Source of the DNA: a virus
IMG/VR virus record: IMGVR_UViG_3300037200_000067
Location: 1-64,000 of that record
DNA length: 64,000 nucleotides
Direction: 5' to 3' (one strand)
Shown: positions 47,711 to 55,558 of the stretch, piece by piece
Layout of the letters: each line of letters opens with the position of its first letter
Numbering within the stretch: position 1 is the stretch's first letter
Position numbers and translations under genes: made by a program
The notes under the pieces: generated by a model
What the model saw: only the letters and a program-made list of their open reading frames with translations
Databases searched by the model: none
What the model was told of the DNA's origin: nothing

Positions 47711-48517
47711 TCAGGAAGCGCCAAGCATTTTGTCGAGGCCGAATCCGGGTTCATCCCAAAAATCGACGATGAACCGGCCGTTGCCCTTCGCGAGGCTTGG
47801 ATTGTTGATGCAGACCATCAGGAACGGGTCAGGGTATTCGATCGCGGGCGCGGGCGCGTAGTCACAAACGAAAAATGAGACAGGCGCTTTCTTGAACCCA
47901 CGTTCAATGGCAGCGACCTTCCTCAGCGCGTGCAGCGGAATGGTCTTGTCGTAGACTTTGACAGGCGACGGAACCGTGAAGGCCTGAGAAACGCCGCCGT
48001 TTCCAAGGGAAACGTAATCAGACGGCAGCCCCAAAGCAGATCGCGCCCTCAGATCATTCGCTTCGGACGGACTCATTTTTCGCGGCCCGACGTAATAGTC
48101 GGAAGCCGGGCTTGATTCTGTGACCCCAAGAGACGCGTGCCAGCGACGCGGGGGTGTTCCGAAAGATACGCCCTCCATGTGGTCCTTTTCGCGCAGCGGC
48201 CGCCATTCCCAGCCTGATTTATCGCGGCTCTCTTCATGCGCCTTTTTGTCCATGTACGCGATGACGTCGGCGAGAGAGAAAAGACCCCAATCCTGCGCGA
48301 TGATGAAATCCTTCAACGCGCCAATGGCGCTGTCGGGAACAGGCACGCCGACAGATTGAGCGAGGCTGGCGTACTCTGCCATGAACGCATCGCGCGATGG
48401 CGCAGCGGGTTCGCGTGACAAGGGCGCGGACGGGATCGGCGGCTTCGGAAGCGTGACGGCCTCCATGACGTCGCCGCCGCCTGAAATACGCCTATTCGGC
48501 CTGAAAAAAGGAACCAT
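47711..48517 (-). CDS. Hypothetical protein
   Basis: 268 residues with AGGAG eight to nine bases before ATG 48517. N-terminal Pro-rich stretch, central helices (SLADVIAYMDKKAHEE) and a conserved-looking C-terminus (DPFLMVCINNP, FIVDFWDEPGFG). Located in the recombination operon. Function not recognised. Confidence 0.62.
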   Translation of the reverse strand: MVPFFRPNRRISGGGDVMEAVTLPKPPIPSAPLSREPAAPSRDAFMAEYASLAQSVGVPVPDSAIGALKDFIIAQDWGLFSLADVIAYMDKKAHEESRDKSGWEWRPLREKDHMEGVSFGTPPRRWHASLGVTESSPASDYYVGPRKMSPSEANDLRARSALGLPSDYVSLGNGGVSQAFTVPSPVKVYDKTIPLHALRKVAAIERGFKKAPVSFFVCDYAPAPAIEYPDPFLMVCINNPSLAKGNGRFIVDFWDEPGFGLDKMLGAS

Positions 48518-48527
48518 GATTCCACTC

Positions 48528-48710
48528 CTATGGTTTGAAGACGCACCATTGAACCCACGTCATTTCGACGTTAATGCCCGCGCAGAATGCGTCAATAACT
48601 GCGAGGTAGGGACGATCGTAGTGAAGCGCGATGGCGCAAGCCAGAGCGCAAAAGACCGCGTTGGCTGGGCACGCGATGCGCATGAATTTGACTGTCGGTT
48701 TGGCAGTCAT
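48528..48710 (-). CDS. Small membrane protein
   Basis: 60 residues. One clear hydrophobic helix (ANAVFCALACAIAL) and a second weaker one around LAVIDAFCAGINV. ATGA-coupled to the gene upstream. Unknown role. Confidence 0.5.
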   Translation of the reverse strand: MTAKPTVKFMRIACPANAVFCALACAIALHYDRPYLAVIDAFCAGINVEMTWVQWCVFKP

Positions 48711-49306
48711 ACGGCATCCTTTGATGGACGGTGCTTTGACGGGCGGTGCTCGCCAAACTTGGAAGGCTTCCTCGGCCCTGGAGCGCCCTCGCTTTCTGCC
48801 ACTCGGCGCCCTAAGGTTCGACGGGCGAAACCAAATTCCTTGGCGACTTGGCCGGCCGGGATGAGTTTGATTTCTGACGTTCGCTCCTCGGGAGGCAATC
48901 CAAAAGCAGCACGCTTGAAGTTTTCGATTGCGTGGCGATCGAAGAATAGGCGCCCGTTTAGCCTCAGTGGTGCCGGAAACTCCGGTGTGGACGTTTTGGC
49001 TTGCTCCGTCGCGACGGGCGGCGCGGGCCGTTCCTTGATCTGCGACGGCTCAGGATTTGTTCCGCCCTTTCGCGGCCCTATCGGCGCCGTTCCGATCGGC
49101 ACCGACTCCAGTTGGTCGATGTAGACGCGGTTCGCTTCGATCAATGTACGCTGGGTGGCGATGAGAGTGTTCAGCGCCGCGACCTCAGTCGCACGCGCTT
49201 CGATGAGCCGCTTACAACTCGCCTGCAAGCGCAGACTGGAGTACCAGGATGCGACCAGCATCACGGATAGAACGACGTCGCATATAAACAGAATGCTAGC
49301 GTTCAC
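48707..49306 (-). CDS. Membrane-anchored protein with C-terminal helix-turn-helix-like region
   Basis: 199 residues, GTG start (GTGA overlap). A hydrophobic N-terminal helix (ILFICDVVLSVMLVASW), a coiled coil (LNTLIATQRTLIEANRVYI), a Pro-rich linker, then KLIPAGQVAKEFGFARRTLG, which resembles an HTH. Ends in a basic RPSKHRPSK tail. Membrane tethering of a DNA-binding domain is unusual; the HTH call is tentative. Confidence 0.58.
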   Translation of the reverse strand: MNASILFICDVVLSVMLVASWYSSLRLQASCKRLIEARATEVAALNTLIATQRTLIEANRVYIDQLESVPIGTAPIGPRKGGTNPEPSQIKERPAPPVATEQAKTSTPEFPAPLRLNGRLFFDRHAIENFKRAAFGLPPEERTSEIKLIPAGQVAKEFGFARRTLGRRVAESEGAPGPRKPSKFGEHRPSKHRPSKDAV

Positions 49307-49677
49307 GCTTGCATCCCTCCGCTCTGCGCGCGCCTAAGCGCCGCATCGCCAGCTTCCGTGATGACATACACCGTAAAGCCATCGCCGACTGCCGCGCGCA
49401 CGAGGCCGCGCTTGGCAAGCCACGCCAGTTGCGACGGCGCGCGCTCTTTGTCGACGCCTTCCGGCGAAGCAGATGCAGCAAGCCATCGCATCGCGCGGAC
49501 CATCTTCGGCGGTCGGACGCGGCGCTCGGGAACGTGGAATGACGTCATGTCAGCGCCACGATCCTTGGCGCACTGCGGCGAGCAGTAGCGCGGGATTCCG
49601 CCGCCCTCGTCATCAATGTACGTTCCGCAGCACTCGCAAAGCGTGCCGTCGAGAAGCATGTCAGCCACGTCGCCCAT
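49303..49677 (-). CDS. Zinc-finger plus winged-helix protein
   Basis: 124 residues from ATG 49677 (TGATG overlap). The N-terminus GDVADMLLDGTLCECCGTYI followed by YCSPQCAKD is a four-cysteine zinc site common in phage early proteins. The C-terminal half (APSQLAWLAKRGLVRAAVGD, VYVITEAGDAAL) is a winged helix. Likely a DNA-binding regulator. Confidence 0.7.
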   Translation of the reverse strand: MGDVADMLLDGTLCECCGTYIDDEGGGIPRYCSPQCAKDRGADMTSFHVPERRVRPPKMVRAMRWLAASASPEGVDKERAPSQLAWLAKRGLVRAAVGDGFTVYVITEAGDAALRRAQSGGMQA

Positions 49678-50555
49678 CACTTGCCTCCTTGCGCGCGCTT
49701 CATCTTCTGATTGAGAAGCGCAATCGCCCGATCGTACGACTCCTTCGGGAGCGCGGAAATCTGCGGGATTTCAAACGCCGCACAGAACGCCGCGCGATCG
49801 GATTTGGTCGCTTCCAGAAGATCGGCAAGCGTCTGCAACTGAGCCGCATCAATGAGATATTCCTCGATTGAGCCAGCCTCCGATCCAGCCGCCCTTCCGT
49901 CATCGTCGCCATCGGTCGGCGCGCGCGACGTAATGTTCAGCAAGAGCGACGCGGTGTACCGTTTGCCATAAGTGATCGACGAGCCCATGGCTTGGACCGG
50001 GTTCTTTGAGCCTGTACTATCGTGCATCAGAACCATTGTCGTCTGTTCCTCGTGGCCTTCACGATGCCCAAGGATGCCCGTGACGGTGATCCGGCCATCG
50101 GGCGCAATGCCAGTCTTGAACGACAGCGCGAACCCGAATTTGGCGAGCGGCCCTTTGATGGCCTCGTTGATATCGGCCAACGACGAATAGGGCGTCTCTT
50201 GAATCGGTTTGGCGTTCGGATTCGGCGGCTGCCTCTCCCGATCGGCCTTGGAATAGACGATAATCCTGCCCGTCTGCGCGACGCCCGGAAGCTCGGGCTG
50301 CATAGCGCTGAAATCAGCGAAGAACGCGGCCTTGGCGCGCCTGGCTTGAACCCTGTCGTGCAGGTCCATCAGCTTTTCGAGCCGCGCGAGATCAACGCTC
50401 GGATCGACTAGCACGCGCTCGATCATCGCGGTGAAGTGGTCCTGCGCGACGGGCGCGGCATGGCGTCCGTGCTGGGCGTGGACGACGCTTCCGCCGTCGT
50501 GAACGCCTTCGCCGACGACGATCGTCTCGACCGCCGCGTCCGTCGTTTCCGCCAT
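49677..50555 (-). CDS. erf: Erf-family single-strand annealing protein
   Basis: 292 residues. The central region (RIIVYSKADRERQPPNPNA, TPYSSLADINEAIKGPLAKF, VQAMGSSITYGKRYTASLLL) matches the ERF superfamily, ring-forming proteins that anneal complementary single strands. With the YqaJ exonuclease further down it forms a Red-like recombination pair. The C-terminus is acidic and then helical. Has its own predicted promoter just upstream. Confidence 0.87.
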   Translation of the reverse strand: MAETTDAAVETIVVGEGVHDGGSVVHAQHGRHAAPVAQDHFTAMIERVLVDPSVDLARLEKLMDLHDRVQARRAKAAFFADFSAMQPELPGVAQTGRIIVYSKADRERQPPNPNAKPIQETPYSSLADINEAIKGPLAKFGFALSFKTGIAPDGRITVTGILGHREGHEEQTTMVLMHDSTGSKNPVQAMGSSITYGKRYTASLLLNITSRAPTDGDDDGRAAGSEAGSIEEYLIDAAQLQTLADLLEATKSDRAAFCAAFEIPQISALPKESYDRAIALLNQKMKRAQGGK

Positions 50556-50580
50556 GCTGATTCTCCGTGCGTGAGAACCA

Positions 50581-50609
50581 GATATATTTTACGCGGCGGG
50601 AAATAACAA
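50581..50609 (-). promoter_or_regulatory. Predicted sigma70-type promoter for the erf operon
   Basis: On the minus strand TTGTTA (50609-50604) and TATATC (50586-50581) are separated by exactly 17 bases, and lie 26-54 bases ahead of the erf start. The -10 lies in a short AT-rich patch in otherwise GC-rich DNA. Confidence 0.55.
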
Positions 50610-50634
50610 CGGACGGAACGATCCTCTCACGTAT

Positions 50635-51018
50635 TTATTTTGTCGCACATTCGGGACAGAATACCGGAGGCGTCCAGTTCGCGTGAATGTGGCCGCGCAG
50701 CGGGACGATCACTTTGCGCTCTGTCCCGCATTCGGCACACAGATACGGCGTCTGGATCGGCGTGTTCAAGTCGATCGGAAGCGCTTTGCCGTGCTGCGCG
50801 GCGCAAACCAGCGCCTCGATCTCTTCCTCGAACGGGTCATCGGGTTTGATTAGCCGCTCTTTCCAGCCCTTGATCGGAGGCCACGAGACGCCCCAGCGCG
50901 CCAGTTGCGCGGCGGTGTAGCCGCCGTTGCGCGACCGTCCGGCCCGAAATTCAGCGATGGTGATCCGGCGCTTGATATTCTCGACGGGCAGACCGGGAGC
51001 AGCTTTGCGACGGGACAC
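50635..51018 (-). CDS. Zinc-ribbon hypothetical protein, first gene of the leftward operon
   Basis: 127 residues, GTG 51018 with GGGGAT at SD distance. N-terminal half is basic and helical (ITIAEFRAGRSRNGGYTAAQ, LARWGVSWPPIKGWKERLI). The C-terminus has LCAEC and FCPEC, a zinc ribbon. Divergently placed from the Cro-like regulator, as an early gene under its control would be. Confidence 0.65.
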   Translation of the reverse strand: MSRRKAAPGLPVENIKRRITIAEFRAGRSRNGGYTAAQLARWGVSWPPIKGWKERLIKPDDPFEEEIEALVCAAQHGKALPIDLNTPIQTPYLCAECGTERKVIVPLRGHIHANWTPPVFCPECATK

Positions 51019-51022
51019 GCGA

Positions 51023-51064
51023 TATCCCCAGCGACAACTTGACGTTTTTTACTCCCTGGGGATA
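51023..51064. promoter_or_regulatory. Divergent control region with 9-bp inverted repeat
   Basis: TATCCCCAG (51023-51031) and CTGGGGATA (51056-51064) are perfect inverted copies with centres 33 bases apart, about three helical turns. Between them TTGACG (51039-51044) is a good rightward -35 with a weak GATAGA -10; leftward, TTGCTA and TAAAAA at 17-base spacing are possible. This is the expected operator for the adjacent regulator. Confidence 0.6.
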
Positions 51065-51073
51065 GAGATAGCA

Positions 51074-51319
51074 ATGGACCTGATGGCCTACATGCAGCGA
51101 TTCGAGCTTGATAATGCGGCCATGGCGCTGAAAATCGGCTGCTCGCAGGGCGCCGTGAACAAGTGGAAATACGGCCACGTCATGCCGACGCCAGTGTCCT
51201 TGCGTAAAATATTGCAGGCGACAAGCGGCCTCGTGACGGCCGATGATATGCTTCAGGCTTTCGAGCGCCAAGTCGCGCGGCAGGCCGCACGCAAAGCGAG
51301 AAACGAGGATGGACAATGA
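51074..51319 (+). CDS. Cro/CI-type HTH regulator
   Basis: 81 residues from ATG 51074. The HTH is MALKIGCSQGAVNKWKYGHV, followed by PTPVSLRKILQATSGLVTADD, the pattern of Cro-like proteins of lambdoid and alphaproteobacterial phages. It opens the rightward replication operon and faces the leftward operon, so it probably controls both through the inverted repeat just upstream. Stop overlaps the next start (ATGA). Confidence 0.8.
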   Translation: MDLMAYMQRFELDNAAMALKIGCSQGAVNKWKYGHVMPTPVSLRKILQATSGLVTADDMLQAFERQVARQAARKARNEDGQ

Positions 51320-52578
51320 GCGCCGACCTCGAATTTCATCCTCTCGCTGAAATATTCCCAACCATCTACGGCGCGGAATTTGATGCACTTGCGTCTGACA
51401 TTGCCGCGCATGGTTTGCGCGAGCCGATCGTGCTTTTCGAGGGCGCTATCCTGGACGGGCGCAACCGATACCGCGCTTGCGCGGAGGCCGGCGTGCCCGC
51501 TCGATTTGAGACGTATACCGGCTCCGATCCGGTTAGCTACGTCGTCAGCCTGAATCTTCGCCGCCGGCATCTGGATGAGAGCCAGCGGGCCATGGTCGCG
51601 GCGCGGCTAGCGAACCTTCGCGACGGACAACGGAAGACAGCTTCGCCAATTGGCGAACGTGCCGTGTCTCAAGCCGACGCCGCCAAGATGCTGAACGTCG
51701 GCAAGCGTTCCGTCGAACGCGCCGTCGAAGTCCGCGACCAAGGCGCGCCAGATCTTATCGCCGCCGTTGATCGCGGCAAGGTCAGCGTGTCTGCTGCCGC
51801 CGATGTGGCGACGCTTCCGAAGGCGCGGCAGGCGGAGGTCGTCAAGTGGTCGCCTGACGATATCGTCAAGGAAGCGAATCGGATCAAGCGCCACCGCAAG
51901 GAGACGAAGCGCGAGGAACGGAAAGCCGAAATTGCCGATCTTGCCGCCGTTGCCGCGCCCGCAGGCGCTCGACACGATCTTCGGCGCGCGCCGTGTTCCT
52001 CAATTCTCGCGTTGGCGCCGAATAGCGCCGAATGGTTCATCACGGACCCTCCGTATCCGAAAGAATTCCTGCCGGTCTATGACGAATTGGGCGCAGCGGC
52101 CGCGCACGCTTTGAGGCCGGGCGGCTCGCTGCTCTGCATGGTCGGTCAGTCTTACCTTCCTGACGTCATTGCGATGCTCGGAAAGCACCTGACCTATCAC
52201 TGGACGCTGGCTTATCTCACGCCCGGCGGCCAAGCCGTCCAGGTGTTCCCACGCCGCGTCAACACCTTCTGGAAGCCGGTTCTTTGGTTCGTCAAGGCGG
52301 AGTTCGATGGTTCGTGGATTGGCGATTCCGTCGCGTCCAAAACAAACGACAATGACAAGCGCTTCCACGAATGGGGCCAGTCCGAGAGCGGCATGCTCGA
52401 TCTTATGGCGCGCTTTGTGCGGCCCGGCGAAACCGTTGTTGATCCATTCATGGGAGCGGGCACTACGGGCGTCGTGGCGCTAGCACTCGGCGCCAAATTC
52501 ATCGGCCTCGATATCAACGAGGACGCGTTCAACGAAGCAACCGTGAGGATGGACCGTGCCGCAAAACTGGTCGCCTGA
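51316..52578 (+). CDS. ParB-domain / DNA methyltransferase fusion (DPPY type)
   Basis: 420 residues. Residues 1-90 are a ParB/Srx-like N-terminal domain (LEFHPLAEIFP, GLREPIVLFEGAILDGRNRY). Residues about 105-190 contain an HTH (SQADAAKMLNVGKRSVERAV). Residues about 225-420 are a DNA methyltransferase with ITDPPYPKEF (243-246) before DPFMGAGTTGV (near 378), the beta-class order also seen in CcrM. It probably methylates N4 of cytosine or N6 of adenine. No partner restriction nuclease is beside it. ATGA overlap with the Cro-like gene. Confidence 0.82.
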   Translation: MSADLEFHPLAEIFPTIYGAEFDALASDIAAHGLREPIVLFEGAILDGRNRYRACAEAGVPARFETYTGSDPVSYVVSLNLRRRHLDESQRAMVAARLANLRDGQRKTASPIGERAVSQADAAKMLNVGKRSVERAVEVRDQGAPDLIAAVDRGKVSVSAAADVATLPKARQAEVVKWSPDDIVKEANRIKRHRKETKREERKAEIADLAAVAAPAGARHDLRRAPCSSILALAPNSAEWFITDPPYPKEFLPVYDELGAAAAHALRPGGSLLCMVGQSYLPDVIAMLGKHLTYHWTLAYLTPGGQAVQVFPRRVNTFWKPVLWFVKAEFDGSWIGDSVASKTNDNDKRFHEWGQSESGMLDLMARFVRPGETVVDPFMGAGTTGVVALALGAKFIGLDINEDAFNEATVRMDRAAKLVA

Positions 52579-53029
52579 CGGCACGCGCCAAGAGCGCACG
52601 GGCTGGCGAGATGCGGAAGTCAGTGCGCGCCATCGGCATTGGGGGATGAACTGCCCTGCCGTCGATCTCGATTTTCTGATGGTCGAATACAACCTCGGAA
52701 AGCCTGTCGCGCTTGTGGAGTATAAACATCACTACGCGCGAACGCCGAACCTCCTGCATCCAACGTACCGCGCCATTCGTATGCTAGCGGACGGCTATCG
52801 GGACGACCCGCTGCCCTTTATCGTCGCCTTCTATTGGTCGGACATATGGGCATTCCGAATCGTTCCTGTTAACGAAGTCGCTGAGCGACATTTCAAATTT
52901 AATGAGCACGTCAGCGAACGAGAATTTGTATCGCGCCTCTACCGGATGCGCCGACTCGTGTTGGCTGCGCACTTGAAGGATTCCCTTCATACCGAACTTC
53001 CTGCGGAAGCCGCAGAAAGCCACACCTAA
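52556..53029 (+). CDS. Putative nuclease-fold phage protein
   Basis: 157 residues, GTG start overlapping the methyltransferase by 23 bases. TGWRDAEVSARHRHWG, CPAVDLDFLMVEYN and ALVEYKHH recur in phage replication regions; the D...E-x-K arrangement would fit a PD-(D/E)xK nuclease core. Not tested; a non-catalytic relative is possible. Confidence 0.62.
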   Translation: MPQNWSPDGTRQERTGWRDAEVSARHRHWGMNCPAVDLDFLMVEYNLGKPVALVEYKHHYARTPNLLHPTYRAIRMLADGYRDDPLPFIVAFYWSDIWAFRIVPVNEVAERHFKFNEHVSEREFVSRLYRMRRLVLAAHLKDSLHTELPAEAAESHT

Positions 53030-53050
53030 CGAACTACTGGAGAAGCGATC

Positions 53051-53623
53051 ATGGGGCGCCCAAAGGGATCAAAGAATCGTCAGGCTGGAGCAGCGAAAGC
53101 CGCCAAATCAGCGCCGCGCAGCGACGGCGTGACCACCACGAAGCACAATATCGCGGCGGCGGCGGCTTCGCTCACCGATGACGAGCGCCAGGCTCTGACG
53201 CGCCATCACGTCGGGCAATACAAGCGCGATCTAGAGGCCAAAAAGGCGGCGGACGCGACGTTCAAAAACACCTGCAAAAAGGCCAAGTCGGACGGCGTCG
53301 CGCTGTCGGAAATCAAGACTTTCATCGAAATGGAAACGCCAGAGGGCGAAAAGCGCGTCGCCGAAAACCTCGAACAGTCGCTCCGGATCGCGCGCTGGCT
53401 CGGGTCGAACATCGGCGACCAGCTCGGCCTCTTTGCCAATGGCGAAGCGGACGGCGACCCTGCGGGCGCGGCCTATCGGGCCGGCAAGCGGGCGGCGATG
53501 GAGAACAAGAAGGGCATTCCGCCAAGCCATTACGATCGTGACGAATGGCTGCGGGGCTACCAGGACGCGCAAGCGGCCTTGATCGAAAGCATGGGCACGA
53601 AGGAAGGCGCGGCGGCGCACTGA
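53051..53623 (+). CDS. RMF-like protein with N-terminal AT-hook-like motif
   Basis: 190 residues. The start MGRPKGSKNRQ resembles an AT-hook. Residues about 135-180 (AYRAGKRAAMENKKGIPPSH, DEWLRGYQDAQAA) fit the ribosome modulation factor pattern A-x-x-x-G-x-x-A...W-x-x-G-[YW]. The middle is helical and charged. RMF inactivates ribosomes in resting bacteria; here a role in translation control or nucleoid binding is only inferred. Confidence 0.6.
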   Translation: MGRPKGSKNRQAGAAKAAKSAPRSDGVTTTKHNIAAAAASLTDDERQALTRHHVGQYKRDLEAKKAADATFKNTCKKAKSDGVALSEIKTFIEMETPEGEKRVAENLEQSLRIARWLGSNIGDQLGLFANGEADGDPAGAAYRAGKRAAMENKKGIPPSHYDRDEWLRGYQDAQAALIESMGTKEGAAAH

Positions 53624-53629
53624 GGATCG

Positions 53630-54151
53630 ATGCGCCTGCTGTTTCTCGATCTCGCCCGGCGCACCGGCTACGCCTACGGTCGCGCCGGGCAGATTCCGAC
53701 GTCCGGCTCGCTGACGCTGCGCGACGTCGACGACAGCAAAGGCCTCGCGATCGGCGCGCTCGGAAGGTGGCTTAGCGACCTGATCATCGCGGAAGGACCG
53801 CCCGATCTGATCGGCATCGAGCGCTGGCTCCCGCCGAAAATCAGCCGTAACGCCGTCTCGACTGAGGACGCGCTGCGCATGAACGGATGCATCCACGGAA
53901 TTGCGGGAATCTATGGGATTAATATCGTCGAGCCTTATCCGGCCACAATCAGATCAGCGGTCTGCGGGCGCTCGCACGCGGCAGGCGAAAACGATATCGG
54001 GACAAAACGGATGGTCATTGATACGATGATCTTGCGAAAATACATCCCGAAGGGCTGCGAGGACCATGACCGTGCCGACGCTTGCGCCGGATTCGCGTGG
54101 ATGGAAGCCTATTGCGTGCCGGTCGGGCAGTCGAAATTCAAGCTGATGTAG
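53630..54151 (+). CDS. RuvC-like Holliday-junction resolvase
   Basis: 173 residues. Acidic catalytic pattern of the RNase H/RuvC fold: D7 in LLFLDLARRTGYA, E64 in LIGIERWLPP, and D147/D150 in EDHDRADACAGFAW. Phage RuvC-like enzymes resolve branched replication intermediates before packaging. Length is typical. Confidence 0.8.
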   Translation: MRLLFLDLARRTGYAYGRAGQIPTSGSLTLRDVDDSKGLAIGALGRWLSDLIIAEGPPDLIGIERWLPPKISRNAVSTEDALRMNGCIHGIAGIYGINIVEPYPATIRSAVCGRSHAAGENDIGTKRMVIDTMILRKYIPKGCEDHDRADACAGFAWMEAYCVPVGQSKFKLM

Positions 54152-54159
54152 GGGCGTTC

Positions 54160-55419
54160 ATGGACCTCGAATTTCACCCGCTCGCCGCCATTTTCCCATT
54201 GATGCAGCCGGCTGAATTTGCGGAGCTTGTCGCCGACATCAAGGCCAACGGAATCCGCGACGAAATCGTGGTGCTCGACGGCAAGATTCTCGACGGACGA
54301 AACCGGCATCTGGCCTGCCAAGAGGCTGGCGTGAAGGGCGTCTATGCGACGTTCGACCCGGAGGTCGACGGTCCCGATCCACTTGCTTTCGTGATCAGCC
54401 ACAACATCAAGCGCCGGCATTTGAGCGAAACGCAGCGCGGCATGGTCGCCGCCAATCTCTGCACCATGCCACTCGGAGGCGCGTTTTATCGGACGGCACG
54501 GTTGCCGACCGATCGGCCGCTCATATCGCAGGCCCAAGCCGCGCAAATGGTAGGGGTGTCCGAGCGCACGGTTCGAGACTGCGTAAGGATCAAAAACGAG
54601 GGTTCTCCGGAACTGTCGGACGCGGCGCGCGGCGGTCAAATTCCCGCCAGCGTCGCCGCCAAGGCCACACAACTGCCCCCAGATCAGCAAGTCGCGATTG
54701 CCAAGGCTGCTGAGGCCGGGAACACGCGCGCCGCCTCCACGGTCGTTAAAAAGGCCGCGCGCGCCAAGCGCGAAACCGACCTTGCCGCCGCGCAACTGGC
54801 GCTGCCGGCGAAGCGCTACGGCGTGATCCTCGCCGACCCGCCGTGGTCGTTCGAGGTCTGGGCTGCGGAAACCGGCATGGACCGTGCGGCAGATAACCAC
54901 TATCCGACAAGCACGATCGAAGACATCAAAGCGACGGATATCGGCTCGATCGCCGCTGACGATTGCGTGCTGTTCCTGTGGGCGACGTCGCCGATGCTGC
55001 CGCACGCGCTGATGGTGATGGCGGCGTGGGGCTTTGAATATAAATCGAGCGCGGTGTGGATAAAAACCAAAGACGGCACCGGATATTGGTTTCGCAACCG
55101 GCACGAGCTTCTTCTGGTCGGCACGAAGGGCAATATTCCGGCGCCAGCCATGGGCACGCAAGACTCGTCCGTCATCGAAGCGCCAGCCCGCACGCATTCC
55201 GAAAAGCCGGACGAGGCCTACGAACTCATCGAAAAATATTTTCCCACAGTCCCCAGAATCGAACTGAATGCGCGCCGAAAACGAGCCGGATGGGACGCTC
55301 ACGGAACGCTGGAGCGCGAGATTCGCCTAGAGAATCCTATTGTCAATTCCCGCCCTGTAAACAAACGCAAAACGCCGCCTCCGGGGGGCGGAAGCGGCGC
55401 CTTGACGTCTTCACGATGA
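54160..55419 (+). CDS. ParB-domain / MT-A70-type adenine methyltransferase fusion
   Basis: 419 residues from ATG 54160 (AGGGG upstream). Residues 1-90 (LEFHPLAAIFP, IVVLDGKILDGRNRHLAC) and the HTH region (SQAQAAQMVGVSERTVRDCV) are close relatives of the protein at 51316. The C-terminal half differs: VILADPPWSFEVW (DPPW near 227), then LFLWATSPMLPHAL and ELLLVGTKG, the MT-A70 family of N6-adenine methyltransferases. The last ~15 residues are low-complexity and overlap a strong hairpin. Probably targets a different site from its paralogue. Confidence 0.83.
   Translation: MDLEFHPLAAIFPLMQPAEFAELVADIKANGIRDEIVVLDGKILDGRNRHLACQEAGVKGVYATFDPEVDGPDPLAFVISHNIKRRHLSETQRGMVAANLCTMPLGGAFYRTARLPTDRPLISQAQAAQMVGVSERTVRDCVRIKNEGSPELSDAARGGQIPASVAAKATQLPPDQQVAIAKAAEAGNTRAASTVVKKAARAKRETDLAAAQLALPAKRYGVILADPPWSFEVWAAETGMDRAADNHYPTSTIEDIKATDIGSIAADDCVLFLWATSPMLPHALMVMAAWGFEYKSSAVWIKTKDGTGYWFRNRHELLLVGTKGNIPAPAMGTQDSSVIEAPARTHSEKPDEAYELIEKYFPTVPRIELNARRKRAGWDAHGTLEREIRLENPIVNSRPVNKRKTPPPGGGSGALTSSR
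55373..55399 (+). terminator. GC-rich hairpin at the 3' end of the MT-A70 gene
   Basis: CGCCGCCTCCG pairs with CGGAAGCGGCG around a five-G loop, eleven pairs with one mismatch. No T-run follows, so termination efficiency is uncertain; it may instead slow the polymerase before the replication gene. Confidence 0.45.
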
Positions 55420-55558
55420 CGAGGCACAAAAGGTGCGTCTTGGGCCGGCCAGCCCGTTGACGCGGAGCCAACGATAAGAGGGTATCGGTGACTGAATATT
55501 TCTTTACAGCATTTATTATCACGTTGCAACCGTGCGGCGCTAGCGCTGGCGGTCAACG

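Noticed and set aside
33686-55546. 10-base palindrome GCGCTAGCGC at 33686 and 55537, both near gene starts
   Set aside because: Expected now and then in GC-rich DNA and a close variant occurs inside coding sequence (about 60823); two copies are not enough for an operator call.
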